This document shows, in pieces, positions 10,641 to 20,251 of a stretch of DNA of 64,000 bases. Below the pieces are notes generated by a model. It did no database searches, was not told where the DNA came from, and saw only the letters and a list, made by a program, of their open reading frames with translations. How positions within the stretch are numbered: position 1 is the stretch's first letter; each line of letters opens with the position of its first letter. The stretch covers positions 310,001-374,000 of the forward strand of contig JAGTXO010000013.1 of assembly GCA_019448385.1 (NCBI GenBank). Direction: 5' to 3'. Origin of the DNA: Diacronema lutheri. Its lineage: Eukaryota > Haptophyta > Pavlovophyceae > Pavlovales > Pavlovaceae. A program made the position numbers and the translations under genes.

Positions 10641-11075
10641 GCTGGCGCGCGCGCGCCGCGCGCGCCGCGCGCATGGCATGGCATGGTGATCGAGCGCGCC
10701 TGGCGCTCGAGGCATCGAACGCGCCGCGCGCGCAGAGGCGTGCGGGCGCGGCGCGCAATCCGCGCGCGCCAGCGCGCGACGGCGACGTCGCGCGTCGCCT
10801 TCGCGGATGCTGCTCCGGTGAGCGGTGAGGGCAGCACGCAGCCGGTCCGGCTTGGCACTCCGGGTGAAGTCCGGGCAGTTTTAAGACTAACTGAAATTAT
10901 ACGCAAAATTTTGGCAGGTTCGCAACTAGGAACGGGGCCCCAGATTCCACCAAATCCAAACATACCAACCTGAGGGGGCGAAGGTCCTCACCCATCTCGT
11001 CGACGAGGGGCTGCTCGGCCTCGTCTCGTGAACGCGGGCTGCTCGGCCTCACGCCGCGTGGACACGCGTGCGGCC
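10641..11075. other. Intergenic region with a low-GC pocket
   Basis: Between two plus-strand genes. The first 220 bp are CG/GC-rich. Positions about 10875-10970 fall sharply in GC (runs such as ACTGAAATTATACGC and AAATTTTGGC) and probably hold the promoter of the downstream gene. The last part contains two near-identical CTGCTCGGCCTC stretches. No coding or RNA feature is seen. Confidence 0.4.
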
Positions 11076-14000
11076 ATGCGTCGCGAGCAGCCGCGTGGCC
11101 TCTTTGTCGTCGCCGATCCTGGGCCCGACCCGGACGACGTCAAGGCGCTGCTGGCGAGCGTGGTCGTGCACAAGCAGGGCCAGCTGCAGCTCTGCGGCGT
11201 CATCGCGAATGGCGGTGGCCAGCCGGTGCGGCGCGCGCGGCTCGCACGGTGCATCCTCGACCGATTGTGCGAGCCGCTCATTCCGGTGGGCGTGGGCTCG
11301 GCGGGCGCGGTTTCGGTCGAGCAGCCGCACGAGATGATGCTCGCCGGCTACTCGGAGGTGGACGACGCGCGCCTGCTCGACGGGCGCACGCTCTTCCGAA
11401 GCGTGTTGCGCGCCGCTCGCCCAAAGTCGCTCGTGATTGTGTTCATCTCGTCGCTGCGTGACTTTGCGGACGTTGTCGCCGAAGAGCCCGAGCTGGTGTT
11501 GCGCGCGACGGCCGAGGTTGTGATCCAGGGCGGCCTTACGCCCGACCCGACCGCGCCGTACGGCTACCGGCCCGACGCGTCGCAGAACAATGTCTTCGAC
11601 ATGGACGCGGCGCGCGCGGTCTACGACTTTTGCTTCGGCGCACGGCTCAAGATGGCGGTGGTGTCGCGCGAGGCGGTGCCGCTGCTGCCGATGCAGCTGG
11701 CCAAGAGTTTTGCAACGCGCACGCAATCTCCGCTGCTCGTCTACCTGGCCAACGCGCAGCTCCTCGGCCTTGTTGGCCTGTGGGTCAAGGTGTGCGCGGG
11801 CAGTCTGCCGGCGCGCTGCTCCAAGCAGTGGTACTTTGCGACCTTCTGCGGCGTCGACGCCGCCGAGTTCGAGGCGCGGCGCCTCGGCGCGCTCGACGAG
11901 GCCGCCGACATCGGCGCACACCTCAAGGGCTACGTCAAGCCGTACGACGTGTGCGCACTCATGATGGCGCTCCCGTTTGCGGCCGCGCGCCCCGTCGGCT
12001 CGGCCGTGGTGGTGCGTGGCGTGCAGCATTCGCTGTTGCTTTCCGCCGCGCACCAGTTCGATGTGTGGAACGTGCACAACCTGCTGCGCGACGTGTACCA
12101 CGTCATCGCGTCGCTCGACCCGGCCGCGGGCGACGGCGCGTTGCCGCGCCGCCACGCCGGCGCGGCGTCGTACGGCGTGCCGCCGCCGTGCAGCGTGCCG
12201 CTGCCGTACTTTGTGCAGTCGCGCGACGCCGCGCGGCCACTCTCGACGAGCTCTGCGAGCGCGAGCGCGAGCGCGAGCAGCACCAGCGCGCGCAGGCGCG
12301 CGGGCCCCGCGCCCAACCCGTACCTCGCGCGCCTGACCGCGCAGCTCGCCGTAAGCGCCGGCCAATCGCCCCACGGCCGCGCGGGCCGAATGAGCCGTGC
12401 GCAGGCAAGCATCCTTGGCCGCCTCAGCTCGCGCGTGAGCGCGGCGCCATCGGCGTCGGAGGGCGCGCGAGACACCGCGTGCACGCACGGCAGCAGCGTG
12501 CGCCCGCGCATGACGCTCCGCGCCGCGCCGCAGGCCGCGGTCGCGCCGTGGCGCGACTCGGCGGCGGCGGGTGCGAGCGCCGGCAGCTCGGACGGCTGGT
12601 CGCGCGCGAGTCGCTTCGCGAGCGCGCGGCCGGGCAATTCGACGCGCACGAGCGGCCGACCGACGGCGCACGCGTCGCACAGCCGCGCCGACAACGGGCA
12701 GCTGAGCGCGCCGCGTTCGGTCACATCGAGCGTGCGCGAGGTGCGTCGGCTCGCGGCGGTACGTGCGCTCTCGGCCGAGCATGTGCTCTCGCCCGAGCGG
12801 ATCGTCTCGGTGCTCGGGCTCGCGCTCAACCTTGCGCAGGGCCGGCAACGCCGGCTTGAGGTGATCACGCTCACGATCGGTGGGAGCGTGTCTGGGCTCG
12901 GCGTGGTCACGCTGCTCACAGTCAGCCTGCGCTCGGGCCTCAACGAGGCGACCGTGCGCGACATGGTCGACGCATGGTGGCTCGGCCGGCTGGCGATCGC
13001 GGCGTGCGCGATGGTGCTTGGCGGCACAACCGCGCTCATCTCGCTCCAGCCGCTCCCGTCGCAGCGCAGGCGGATCCACGCGCTCGTCCTCATCTTCCAG
13101 TGCTACTTGATCGCCGCGGTCGCCTTCGCTCTCGCCGAACTCACGGCCGAGGTGCGCTGGCTGATTGCGCGCGGCGCACGTGGCGAATACGACGCGGTCG
13201 CGATCGGTGTCGCAATCGGGCACGGCTACACGCTGCTCGTCGGCGGCGTGCTCGTCGCCATGACGGCGGCCGAGCACTGGCGGCACCGGCGCGAGCTGCC
13301 GCATGTGCTCTGGCTCGCACACCGGCTGGTGTGGATCTGCTTGTCCGGGCAGGCGCTCGTCGAGCTCGCGCTCGTGGTCTGCCTCGCGCGCGTCGGCTTC
13401 TTCGCGCAGCCCGACGGCGCGGGTCTCGCCGTGTTCGCCGTGCTCCCGCCGCTCGTCTACGCGGCGGGCACGGCCATCGCGTGCGCGCCGTCATTCCGCG
13501 AGCGCATGCGCGCCGCGCTGATGGTGCGGCTCGGCGCGCTCGGCGCGCTCGAGGCGCTCGCGCCGCTCGCGGGGTACGGTTCGGACCGGATCGAGCGCGG
13601 CGTTGCGGCCATTTGCGCCGAGGCGCTCCGCGACTTCCGGCCGGTGCTGCTCGACGAGCACGCGCTCGGAGCGCTGAAGGCCGCATGGGAGCGTGCGCCG
13701 TGCGCTGTGCACGAGGCGCGTTCCTCGGCAAGCAGCCGCGCGGGCGGCTCGCCGTCGAAGCGCGTGGCCGGCGGCGTCGGCGTGCGCGCCCTCTCGCCGC
13801 TCGCCGCGTTCGACGCGTCGCTGCTCGCGTGGAGCGAGACGCAGCGCGCCGACGCGTACGTCGTGCACGCGTGGGCGGACGAGCCAGCGGGCAAGCTGCG
13901 CGCGCTGCGCGAGTATGCGCGCGCGTTTGCGCAGAAGCACGGAAGGCCGCCGGCAATCTGGGTCGACGCGCTCTGCGCCGTGCCGCACGCTGCGCCGGCA

Positions 14001-14765
14001 CGCGCCGCGCACGCGCTCAGCGCCGCGTCGCGCGCGCCCGCAATGCCGTGGCGTCCAACGGCCATTGCACGCCTCTCGCTCAAGCCCGCGCCCATCGCAC
14101 CGTTCGAGCTGGGCGTGCAGGGGCCGCACTCACCGGCCGTGTCGCCGCCGCGCACCATCGCAGCCGCATGCGGCGCGCAGAGCGCGCCGCGCGCGGCGGC
14201 CGTCGAGCCGCCGCGCGCGCGCAGCCCGACGGAGGGCGACGGCGCGGCCGGCGCGGCCAGCGCGCGCACGAGCTCGCCGCCGCGCGCGTTTGGCACCGAC
14301 GAGCATGCGTCGCGGCAGCTGGAGCACCTCGTGCTGCGCATCGCGCGCTCGTCGCAGCTCCTCGTCCTCGCCGGTCCGTCCCTCTTCGAGCGGCTGTGGT
14401 GCGTCGTCGAGTGCTACGTGTGGGTGACGACTGGTGGGAGCACCGAGCGGATCGCGCTGCTGCCGACGACCGATGAGCCGGCGGACGACGCGGAGCTGCT
14501 CGCCGCCGCCGACACGTTCCACATCCTCTACTGCGACGCCGCCATCGTTGCGCACAAATGGCGGCTCTCGCTCGTCGCGCAGACGGCGACCGTTGCGCGC
14601 ATGAATTCGGTGATGCGCGCGCTGCTCAACCCGCTGCACGCGCAACTCGACCTGGTGGCGCGCGAACGGCGGGCCAGCGAAGATGCGGCAGGCGGCGCGG
14701 CGCGCGGCTCGCGCGTTGAGCCGCTGCTGCACGACGAACAGGGCGAGAGCGACAGGGCCGACTGA
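11076..14765 (+). CDS. Nucleoside-hydrolase-like / multi-TM / TIR-like fusion protein
   Basis: Uninterrupted frame of 1229 residues with three parts. (1) Residues about 8-390 resemble inosine-uridine nucleoside hydrolases: the metal-site motif appears as ADPGPDPDDVKAL, followed by LCGVIANGGGQ, VIQGGLTPDP and DASQNNVFDMDAARAVYDF. The order matches the family, but the first aspartate of the usual DxDPGxDD is not conserved. (2) A Ser/Ala/Arg-rich linker, then about six hydrophobic helices at residues 600-830. (3) A TIR-like tail: DAYVVHAWADEPAGKLRAL (box 1), PPAIWVDALCAV (box 2), an insert of about 90 residues, then SQLLVLAGPSLFERLWCVVE (box 3), keeping the glutamate after WC. The membrane and TIR parts align with the gene at 41114-43807. 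Start is the ATG at 11076; an in-frame GTG lies upstream. Function is inferred only. Confidence 0.75.
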   Translation: MRREQPRGLFVVADPGPDPDDVKALLASVVVHKQGQLQLCGVIANGGGQPVRRARLARCILDRLCEPLIPVGVGSAGAVSVEQPHEMMLAGYSEVDDARLLDGRTLFRSVLRAARPKSLVIVFISSLRDFADVVAEEPELVLRATAEVVIQGGLTPDPTAPYGYRPDASQNNVFDMDAARAVYDFCFGARLKMAVVSREAVPLLPMQLAKSFATRTQSPLLVYLANAQLLGLVGLWVKVCAGSLPARCSKQWYFATFCGVDAAEFEARRLGALDEAADIGAHLKGYVKPYDVCALMMALPFAAARPVGSAVVVRGVQHSLLLSAAHQFDVWNVHNLLRDVYHVIASLDPAAGDGALPRRHAGAASYGVPPPCSVPLPYFVQSRDAARPLSTSSASASASASSTSARRRAGPAPNPYLARLTAQLAVSAGQSPHGRAGRMSRAQASILGRLSSRVSAAPSASEGARDTACTHGSSVRPRMTLRAAPQAAVAPWRDSAAAGASAGSSDGWSRASRFASARPGNSTRTSGRPTAHASHSRADNGQLSAPRSVTSSVREVRRLAAVRALSAEHVLSPERIVSVLGLALNLAQGRQRRLEVITLTIGGSVSGLGVVTLLTVSLRSGLNEATVRDMVDAWWLGRLAIAACAMVLGGTTALISLQPLPSQRRRIHALVLIFQCYLIAAVAFALAELTAEVRWLIARGARGEYDAVAIGVAIGHGYTLLVGGVLVAMTAAEHWRHRRELPHVLWLAHRLVWICLSGQALVELALVVCLARVGFFAQPDGAGLAVFAVLPPLVYAAGTAIACAPSFRERMRAALMVRLGALGALEALAPLAGYGSDRIERGVAAICAEALRDFRPVLLDEHALGALKAAWERAPCAVHEARSSASSRAGGSPSKRVAGGVGVRALSPLAAFDASLLAWSETQRADAYVVHAWADEPAGKLRALREYARAFAQKHGRPPAIWVDALCAVPHAAPARAAHALSAASRAPAMPWRPTAIARLSLKPAPIAPFELGVQGPHSPAVSPPRTIAAACGAQSAPRAAAVEPPRARSPTEGDGAAGAASARTSSPPRAFGTDEHASRQLEHLVLRIARSSQLLVLAGPSLFERLWCVVECYVWVTTGGSTERIALLPTTDEPADDAELLAAADTFHILYCDAAIVAHKWRLSLVAQTATVARMNSVMRALLNPLHAQLDLVARERRASEDAAGGAARGSRVEPLLHDEQGESDRAD

Positions 14766-14944
14766 GCCGGCGCAGGCGCGCGGCGCCACCGAGCCTGCCC
14801 GCTAGCAGGCGTGTGGGTGGCCGGGCGTCGGCGGCGCACGGCCGAACGATCGAGAGCGCCATCGGTCATTGCGGCTGGGGCCTGAGCATGTCCGTCAGTC
14901 TGAGGGCCGCAGACTGGCAGACTCGACGTCTGGGCCTCGCGGCC

Positions 14945-16852
14945 ATGGCGCCGCGCAAGAAGCCCAACATCGAATTCCGCATCGCGATGGAGCAGCTCAG
15001 GTCCGGGCTCAAGCCCGCGCTCGGCGTCGCGCGCTATCTCCAGCAGAAGGCTGCAAAGAGCGCGCGCGCCAAAGGGCAGCGCGCGCCCGGACGAGCCGGT
15101 GGCCAGCCCGCCGTGCAGAACGTCGAGCGCGACGCAGGAGGCCCTCCTAGGAGCGGCGAGCGCGGCGGCAGCGTCGGTGGCGCGGACGCGGCGGCACGGC
15201 TGGCCAAGCTTGTGGCCGAGAAGACGGCGCGCCGCCGTTACCACCTGCAGAAGCAGCTGCGGCAGGCCGTGCGCAAGGCGCGCGACTTCGCGCTGCGAAA
15301 GCTCGGCAGGAAGCTCAAGGAGGCGAGCGCGGCCGCCGACGGCGGCGAGGCGGGCACGCACGCGCAGGCGCGGGCGGAGGCGCGCCTCGGCGCCCTTAAA
15401 GCACTTTCCGTCGATTGGCTGACGCACCGCACCCTCGAGCAGTCTGGCCTCGAAGGCAAGGAGCCCGACGGAAGCGCGGACGACGGCGCGCGGCGCGTCG
15501 GCTCGGGTGCGACGGGCGGGGGCGCGGGCGGCGAACCGGCGCCACCAACGCTCACGACGGAGCAGCAGGCGGAGGTAGGACAGTCGAGCGCGCTCGTCAC
15601 GAGAGCTGCCGCGGTCGTCTCCGCCGTGGCCGCACTTCGCCAAGCGCTGGGCAACGCCGACGGCCCGGCGGCCGCGTGCGCTGCGCCGGAGGCCGCTGCG
15701 AGCGCGGGGCGGCCACGGCACGAGCAGCCGGTTGGGCGCGAGTTGTCCGCCCCGCGTGCGCGCGCTGACGGAGGTGGCGGCGCCGCGCTTCAGCGGCGTG
15801 CTTTGGCGCCGCTACAATCGCAGAAACCGCCAGGGCCCATGGCCAGCGCCGGCGCGGCGCGCAACGGCGGCACGGGCGCGCATTCCGATCCCGATTCCGA
15901 CGCCGGTCCCGATTCCGACGCCGAGTCCGGCGTCGAGTCCGACGACGGTGACGAAGGCGGCGGCTCGGACGACAGCCTGGACGGGCCCGAGGCGCACGAC
16001 GACAGCATCTTCGTCTCCTCGCTTGCCGCTGCCCGTCCGCCTGCCAAGCGCGCGCCCGACCGTGCGCCAAGCGCAGCTGAGCAGCTGCGCGAGCTGGCGC
16101 GCATCGCCGCCGAGCGCGAGCAGCAGCGCAAGGCGTTGCGAGGCGCCGCGGGCGAGCCTCCAAGCGACGACGACGACGACGACGACGAGTTTGCGCGCGG
16201 CTGGTCCGACGACGGCAGCGCTGGGAGCGTGAGCAGTGACGGTGACGGTGACGGTGACGGTGACGGTGACGGCGGCAGGCGCATGGCAGGGGCGAAGCGC
16301 GCGCCGCCCTCGCGCAGCGGCACAGTCAAAGCCGGCGGCGCGGCGCTGCTGCCCAAGCCGGCCAAGAATCGCATGGGGCAGCGCGCGAGACAGGCGCTGG
16401 CGGAGAAAATGCACGGTCAAGGCGCCCACCACCTCGCACGCGGCCAGCCACCCGTCCAACCTCGCGTCGCGCACGCGCGCGGTCGCGGCGCGGCGGCGGC
16501 GGGCCGCGGGCGTGCAGACAGCCGGGGCCGCGGACGCGGTGACCCGGGCGCGGCCATGGGCGCCGGCGGCTCGGGCCGTGGCTGGGCGGCGCGTGGGGGA
16601 GCGAGCGCCGGCCGCTGCGGGCGCGGCGAGCACGGGCGAGGGAGCTGGGCGAGCGCGCCCAGCGCGTGTCGCGCGTCCGAAGCGCACGCCGGGACGGCGG
16701 CCGTGCGGCCGCACGCGCACGCGCCCGGACGGTTGCCGCATGGCGACGCGGCCGGCCTGCACCCGTCATGGCAGGCGCGGCACATGGCACCCAACGCTGG
16801 GGCGATCCAGCAATTCGCGGGCAAGAAGCGCACATTTGATGATGACGATTGA
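14945..16852 (+). CDS. BUD22/SRFBP1-like ribosome biogenesis protein
   Basis: Single-exon, 635-residue protein, basic at both ends and acidic in the middle. The N-terminus (KPNIEFRIAMEQLRSGLKPA) and an arginine/lysine-rich helix (RRRYHLQKQLRQAVRKARDF) are followed by Asp/Ser-rich low complexity, including a (GTGACG)n-coded Asp-Gly run at 16232-16270. Near the C-terminus are KNRMGQRARQALAEK and the closing block LHPSWQAR then FAGKKRTFDDDD, the signature end of the Bud22 family. Yeast Bud22 acts in small-subunit rRNA processing and animal SRFBP1 binds SRF; nucleolar location is expected. I chose ATG 14945 because homology starts just after it; ATG 14888 is in frame upstream. Confidence 0.75.
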   Translation: MAPRKKPNIEFRIAMEQLRSGLKPALGVARYLQQKAAKSARAKGQRAPGRAGGQPAVQNVERDAGGPPRSGERGGSVGGADAAARLAKLVAEKTARRRYHLQKQLRQAVRKARDFALRKLGRKLKEASAAADGGEAGTHAQARAEARLGALKALSVDWLTHRTLEQSGLEGKEPDGSADDGARRVGSGATGGGAGGEPAPPTLTTEQQAEVGQSSALVTRAAAVVSAVAALRQALGNADGPAAACAAPEAAASAGRPRHEQPVGRELSAPRARADGGGGAALQRRALAPLQSQKPPGPMASAGAARNGGTGAHSDPDSDAGPDSDAESGVESDDGDEGGGSDDSLDGPEAHDDSIFVSSLAAARPPAKRAPDRAPSAAEQLRELARIAAEREQQRKALRGAAGEPPSDDDDDDDEFARGWSDDGSAGSVSSDGDGDGDGDGDGGRRMAGAKRAPPSRSGTVKAGGAALLPKPAKNRMGQRARQALAEKMHGQGAHHLARGQPPVQPRVAHARGRGAAAAGRGRADSRGRGRGDPGAAMGAGGSGRGWAARGGASAGRCGRGEHGRGSWASAPSACRASEAHAGTAAVRPHAHAPGRLPHGDAAGLHPSWQARHMAPNAGAIQQFAGKKRTFDDDD

Positions 16853-17648
16853 GAGAGGGCCCCCAGCGCGTGACCTCTACAGGGCCCATCAGGAGCAGAA
16901 CTGCGAGAGCTGCAGCGCCGCCTGCATCTGCTGCCGCTCCGACAGGCCTCCGCCGCGCCGCCCGCCTGTGCGCAGTAGAGACTCTGCGACTGCAGCCGCC
17001 GCCCACTCGTCCGCGGCGCCGCCCTCCGGCGCGTGCGGGCAGGGCGCATGCCGGTCTCGTGTCGGCGCGCGCGAGCACGCGTCGGCAGGCGCGGCCTCTG
17101 CAGTCGCCGCGACCAGCGCGGCGTGCGCGGGCCGCTTGGCCGAGCGCTCCGCCGAGGCCGCGCCCACCAAGCGCTTGTGCGCGCGCGCGCGCGCGACCGA
17201 AACGGGCGCGGGCGAGCTGCTCGGCATCCGGCCGCTCCTCGCGCCCTTCCCCTTGGCGCCCGCCGCGGCGGCGCCGCCGCCAGGCGTGCGCGCTGCGGGC
17301 GCCGTGTTGACCGGCCGAGGCGGCAGCGGGTGCAGCAGCGAGAGTTCAGCATGGGCGCCGTGCGAGCGCAGCCGGACGGGCGCGTGGCAGAGCTGCGCGA
17401 CCGATTCGACGGTGGGCGGACTCGCCGGCAGCTCTGCGCGCGGCGCGGCGGCGCGGCGGCGCGCGCCGCCGCCAGGCGCGGCACGCTGCACGTCGAGCCC
17501 CGCGTCGTGCGCACACAGCTCGAGAGGCACCCACCTGGCGCGTGGCGCGGCGCGGCGCGGCGCAGCGCAGCGCAGCGCAGCGGAGGGCGCGCGCGGTCCG
17601 CGTGAGTGCGCGCAGACGAGGCGTCACACGGGCGCAGCGCCAAGCGCC
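16853..17648. other. Gap between BUD22-like and CW genes; possible minus-strand exon
   Basis: About 800 bp. On the minus strand a frame at 16889-17530 without an ATG at its head ends in SERQQMQAALQLSQFCS and contains KRLVGAASAERSAKRPAHA. Its composition is slightly more protein-like than the shadows around it. It could be a small gene or extra 3' exons of the CW gene reached by splicing from a GTGCAG donor just before that gene's stop, but the phases I tried did not agree. The short purine/GC tract 17541-17585 is a GCGCA-type simple repeat. Confidence 0.3.
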
Positions 17649-20147
17649 TCACTGCTGCACGAGGGTGTCGACGCTGAGCGCCAGGCGGAGCAGCGTGCCG
17701 CCGTCCGTGCGCTGCAGCAGCGCGAGCACGCCGGGCGCGCACGACACGCCGGCGTCGGCTGCCGGCGCCGCGTCGGCCGAGGCGCACGGCGCACCGGTTG
17801 TCTCAACCGAGGGCGCAGCGCATGCCGACGCGTGCACGCGCGGCGCGGGCTGGCCGTGCGCGCCGCCGGCCACCGCGCTCTCGGGCGCTCGCTCCGTCGC
17901 AGCGTCGTCCGCGGCGGGCGGGCCACCTTCGGCCTGGTCCGGGCGGACCACGGCACGGAGCAGCTCGCATGGCGCGGTGGCGGGCGCAGCGCGCCCCTTC
18001 GCCTCGGGCGCCGCGTCGGCGCACGCCGCCGCCGGCGCCGACTGCGCGCGTGGCGCGGGCAGCGGCGCAACCTCGAGCACGCGCGCGTTGATCCATACCG
18101 ACGCCGCGCGCGCCGCGGGCCCCGCCGGTCGGAGGCACGCGACGAGATCGCCCGCTGCAAGGAGCGGTGGCGTCTCCACTCCGCCCTCCATGCCATCGCA
18201 GCCACGCACCTCGCCGCTCGGCTGCGCGCGCCGCGCTGCCCGGGCCAGGAGGGCGTGCCCAAGCTGCCGCTGCAGACGCGCCTTAAACGCCGGCCACTCG
18301 CGCAGCCGCACCCAGCCGCGCCCGCGCTCGGAGGCGGAGGTGTGCACGCAGTAGGTCGGCGGGTGGATCGCACCAGCCGTGTGGCGCGCGCCGCGCCGGC
18401 CGCATTTGGTGTCGTCTGCGCCAGCGCCAGCGCCACGTTCCGCGCCATCTTCCGCGCCGCCGTCCGCGCCATCGCCTTCGTCGCTCTCATCACGCCCGCG
18501 CGGGTCTGCACGCCGCTCCGCGCCGCTGTCGGCGTGCGGTACATCGGGTTGAGTGGCGTCGTCCTCGTCGATGTCCGTCTCGGCCTCGTCGCTGCTCGCC
18601 TCCGCCGCCCCGCCGCACGTCGTCTCTCGAGCGTGTCGCGCGCCTCGCCACGCGTTCGCACGCACGCGCACCGCGGGGAACGCGACGACGAGCCACTCGG
18701 AGGGCGAGGCGTCGGTCGCGGTGGGCGCGCAGATGCCGCCACCCGCGGCGCGCGCCAGCCGCGCGGCGACCGCCGCCGCACGCTGCGCGCGCCGGAGGTG
18801 CGGGCGCAGATCGGCCGCCATGCCTGCGGGCAGCCATGGCGGCAAGCTCGCCTCCGCCTCCGCCTCCACCTCCGCCTCCGCCTCCACCTCCGCCTCCGCC
18901 TCCGCCTCCGCTGGAGCTGCAGCATCGCCCTCACCACCGCGCGCGGCCGCGCCGCCACCTGCGCGCTCACCCGCCGCGTCGGCGCGCGCTCGCGCCTGCA
19001 CCGGCGCGGCCGCGTGCGCGCGCCGGCGAGTCGCTGCGAGGACGCTGGACCACTCGGCGGGTGAGGGCTCGCGCAGGCAGTGTCCGAGGCCCCACTGGCC
19101 TGGTGCGAGCTGCACAACAATGCGCTCGCCGGGTGTCGCGGGCGTGCGCAGGTCGGCGGCGTGCTCCTCGGCGCTCAGCGCCTCCTCCGCCACTTCGCAG
19201 CTCGCCTGTCCGTCCCACGTCGCGTCGGCGCACTCAAATTCGTGCTCCCATCTGCCCACGCCGCGCGGTAGCCTCCGCCACTTGCGGCAACGCTCACACT
19301 GCACCGCCGTCGCGCCGAGCGGGTAGCCGTTCTTGTTGCGGTCGACGAAGAGCTTGTTCACGAGGTGCGAGGTCGGGTTGAACCAGCACTTGACCACCTG
19401 CGTCAGGATCGGGGCGAAGGTTCCGGGTGCGCGCGGCGCGCTCGCTCGCGTCAGCGCGCCGGCCACACGCGCGCCGGTCGCGCGCGCGCGGCGGTGGCGG
19501 GTTGGCGCGCGCACGTCGAGGATGACGTGGTTCTGCTTGTGGTCGCGCGACAGCCGCCATTGCGCATGCTTGGTTCGGTTGCTCCGGATCGCCTCCTTGA
19601 GCCCCTCCTTCCACTCGCCCGCAACCGTGCACTCGTAAAAGAGGTGGCACACGGACGACGCGCGGAGCGAGCGCTCGAGCGCGCCCATCTGTGGCGCGGA
19701 GAAGTTGAGCTCGCCGAGGTTAAGTGCCCACAGGTGACCCATCTCGATCCAGCGCAGCAGCATCGGGAAGAGCGCGCCCTGCAGCGGCACGGCGCCCTGC
19801 AGGAAGGCGACCTGCACGGGCGGCTGAGAGCGCAGCGCGCGCTCGACGACGAGGCGGAGCTGGTTGCCGTCGAGTTTCTTGATGAGGTAGTCGAGGTGGA
19901 GGACGTGCGTCTCGCCCGACGCGAAGAACGACTCGACGCGCCGCAGCACGCTCGCCGGGATCAGGTCGCTCGGCGGCGGAGGCGGAGGGCTGGGTGGCGG
20001 CGACTCGTCGTCGTCGTCGCACGGCTGCGCGTACCACAGGTGGCACGACGCGCACTGGTGGCGCTTCGGCGGCGTAAAGATTTCGTCGGCGGCCTCGCCG
20101 CACGGCGCGACGTCCGCCACCTCGGCCTGAGCCGGCGTGGCAGCCAT
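17649..20147 (-). CDS. CW-type zinc-finger protein with LRR-like N-terminus, two exons
   Basis: Exons 19515-20147 and 17649-19397 (793 residues, phase 0; the intron starts GTGCGC). The N-terminus carries CASCHLWYAQPC and then leucine-rich segments (HVLHLDYLIKKLDGNQLRLV, HLWALNLGELNFSAPQMGAL) resembling a few leucine-rich repeats. After the intron comes a CW finger at about residues 235-275: VQCERCRKWRRLPRG, then FECADATWDGQASCEVAEE, with the four cysteines and tryptophan that read histone H3 lysine-4 methylation in other proteins. An Ala-Glu repeat is coded at 18845-18912. The rest is Ala/Arg-rich, without a recognised domain. It is probably a nuclear chromatin reader. The pairing of CW finger and leucine-rich segments is unusual. 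Divergent from the BRCT gene. Confidence 0.75.
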   Translation of the reverse strand: MAATPAQAEVADVAPCGEAADEIFTPPKRHQCASCHLWYAQPCDDDDESPPPSPPPPPPSDLIPASVLRRVESFFASGETHVLHLDYLIKKLDGNQLRLVVERALRSQPPVQVAFLQGAVPLQGALFPMLLRWIEMGHLWALNLGELNFSAPQMGALERSLRASSVCHLFYECTVAGEWKEGLKEAIRSNRTKHAQWRLSRDHKQNHVILDVRAPTRHRRARATGARVAGALTRASAPRAPGTFAPILTQVVKCWFNPTSHLVNKLFVDRNKNGYPLGATAVQCERCRKWRRLPRGVGRWEHEFECADATWDGQASCEVAEEALSAEEHAADLRTPATPGERIVVQLAPGQWGLGHCLREPSPAEWSSVLAATRRRAHAAAPVQARARADAAGERAGGGAAARGGEGDAAAPAEAEAEAEVEAEAEVEAEAEASLPPWLPAGMAADLRPHLRRAQRAAAVAARLARAAGGGICAPTATDASPSEWLVVAFPAVRVRANAWRGARHARETTCGGAAEASSDEAETDIDEDDATQPDVPHADSGAERRADPRGRDESDEGDGADGGAEDGAERGAGAGADDTKCGRRGARHTAGAIHPPTYCVHTSASERGRGWVRLREWPAFKARLQRQLGHALLARAARRAQPSGEVRGCDGMEGGVETPPLLAAGDLVACLRPAGPAARAASVWINARVLEVAPLPAPRAQSAPAAACADAAPEAKGRAAPATAPCELLRAVVRPDQAEGGPPAADDAATERAPESAVAGGAHGQPAPRVHASACAAPSVETTGAPCASADAAPAADAGVSCAPGVLALLQRTDGGTLLRLALSVDTLVQQ

Positions 20148-20251
20148 GCCCGACGCGCACGCTGCCGGTGGCCAGCGGGCGCCCGCACCACCCGCCCCGG
20201 ACTGTCCAACCTTGATGGGGTCCGGGGACCTGCGTTTTGGCGCGCAAAGTA
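20148..20251. promoter_or_regulatory. Shared promoter of CW and BRCT genes with E2F-like site
   Basis: A 104-bp spacer between divergent starts. TTTGGCGC at 20236-20243 fits the E2F consensus TTTSGCGC, within the larger context TTTTGGCGCGCAAA just before the BRCT start. E2F control of S-phase and DNA-damage genes is conserved in plants and algae, so the match is plausible. A single short motif in GC-rich DNA can occur by chance. Confidence 0.4.

Noticed and set aside
10981-11030. Short exon encoding KVLTHLVDEGLLGLVS upstream of the fusion gene
   Set aside because: It ends at a TGA with no donor in a useful phase and has no start; kept as intergenic sequence.
11049-13322. 757-codon open frame on the minus strand opposite the hydrolase/TIR fusion
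   Set aside because: Composition typical of a shadow (Arg, His, Ala, Glu, Val) and no domains, while the plus-strand frame has ordered motifs and membrane helices.
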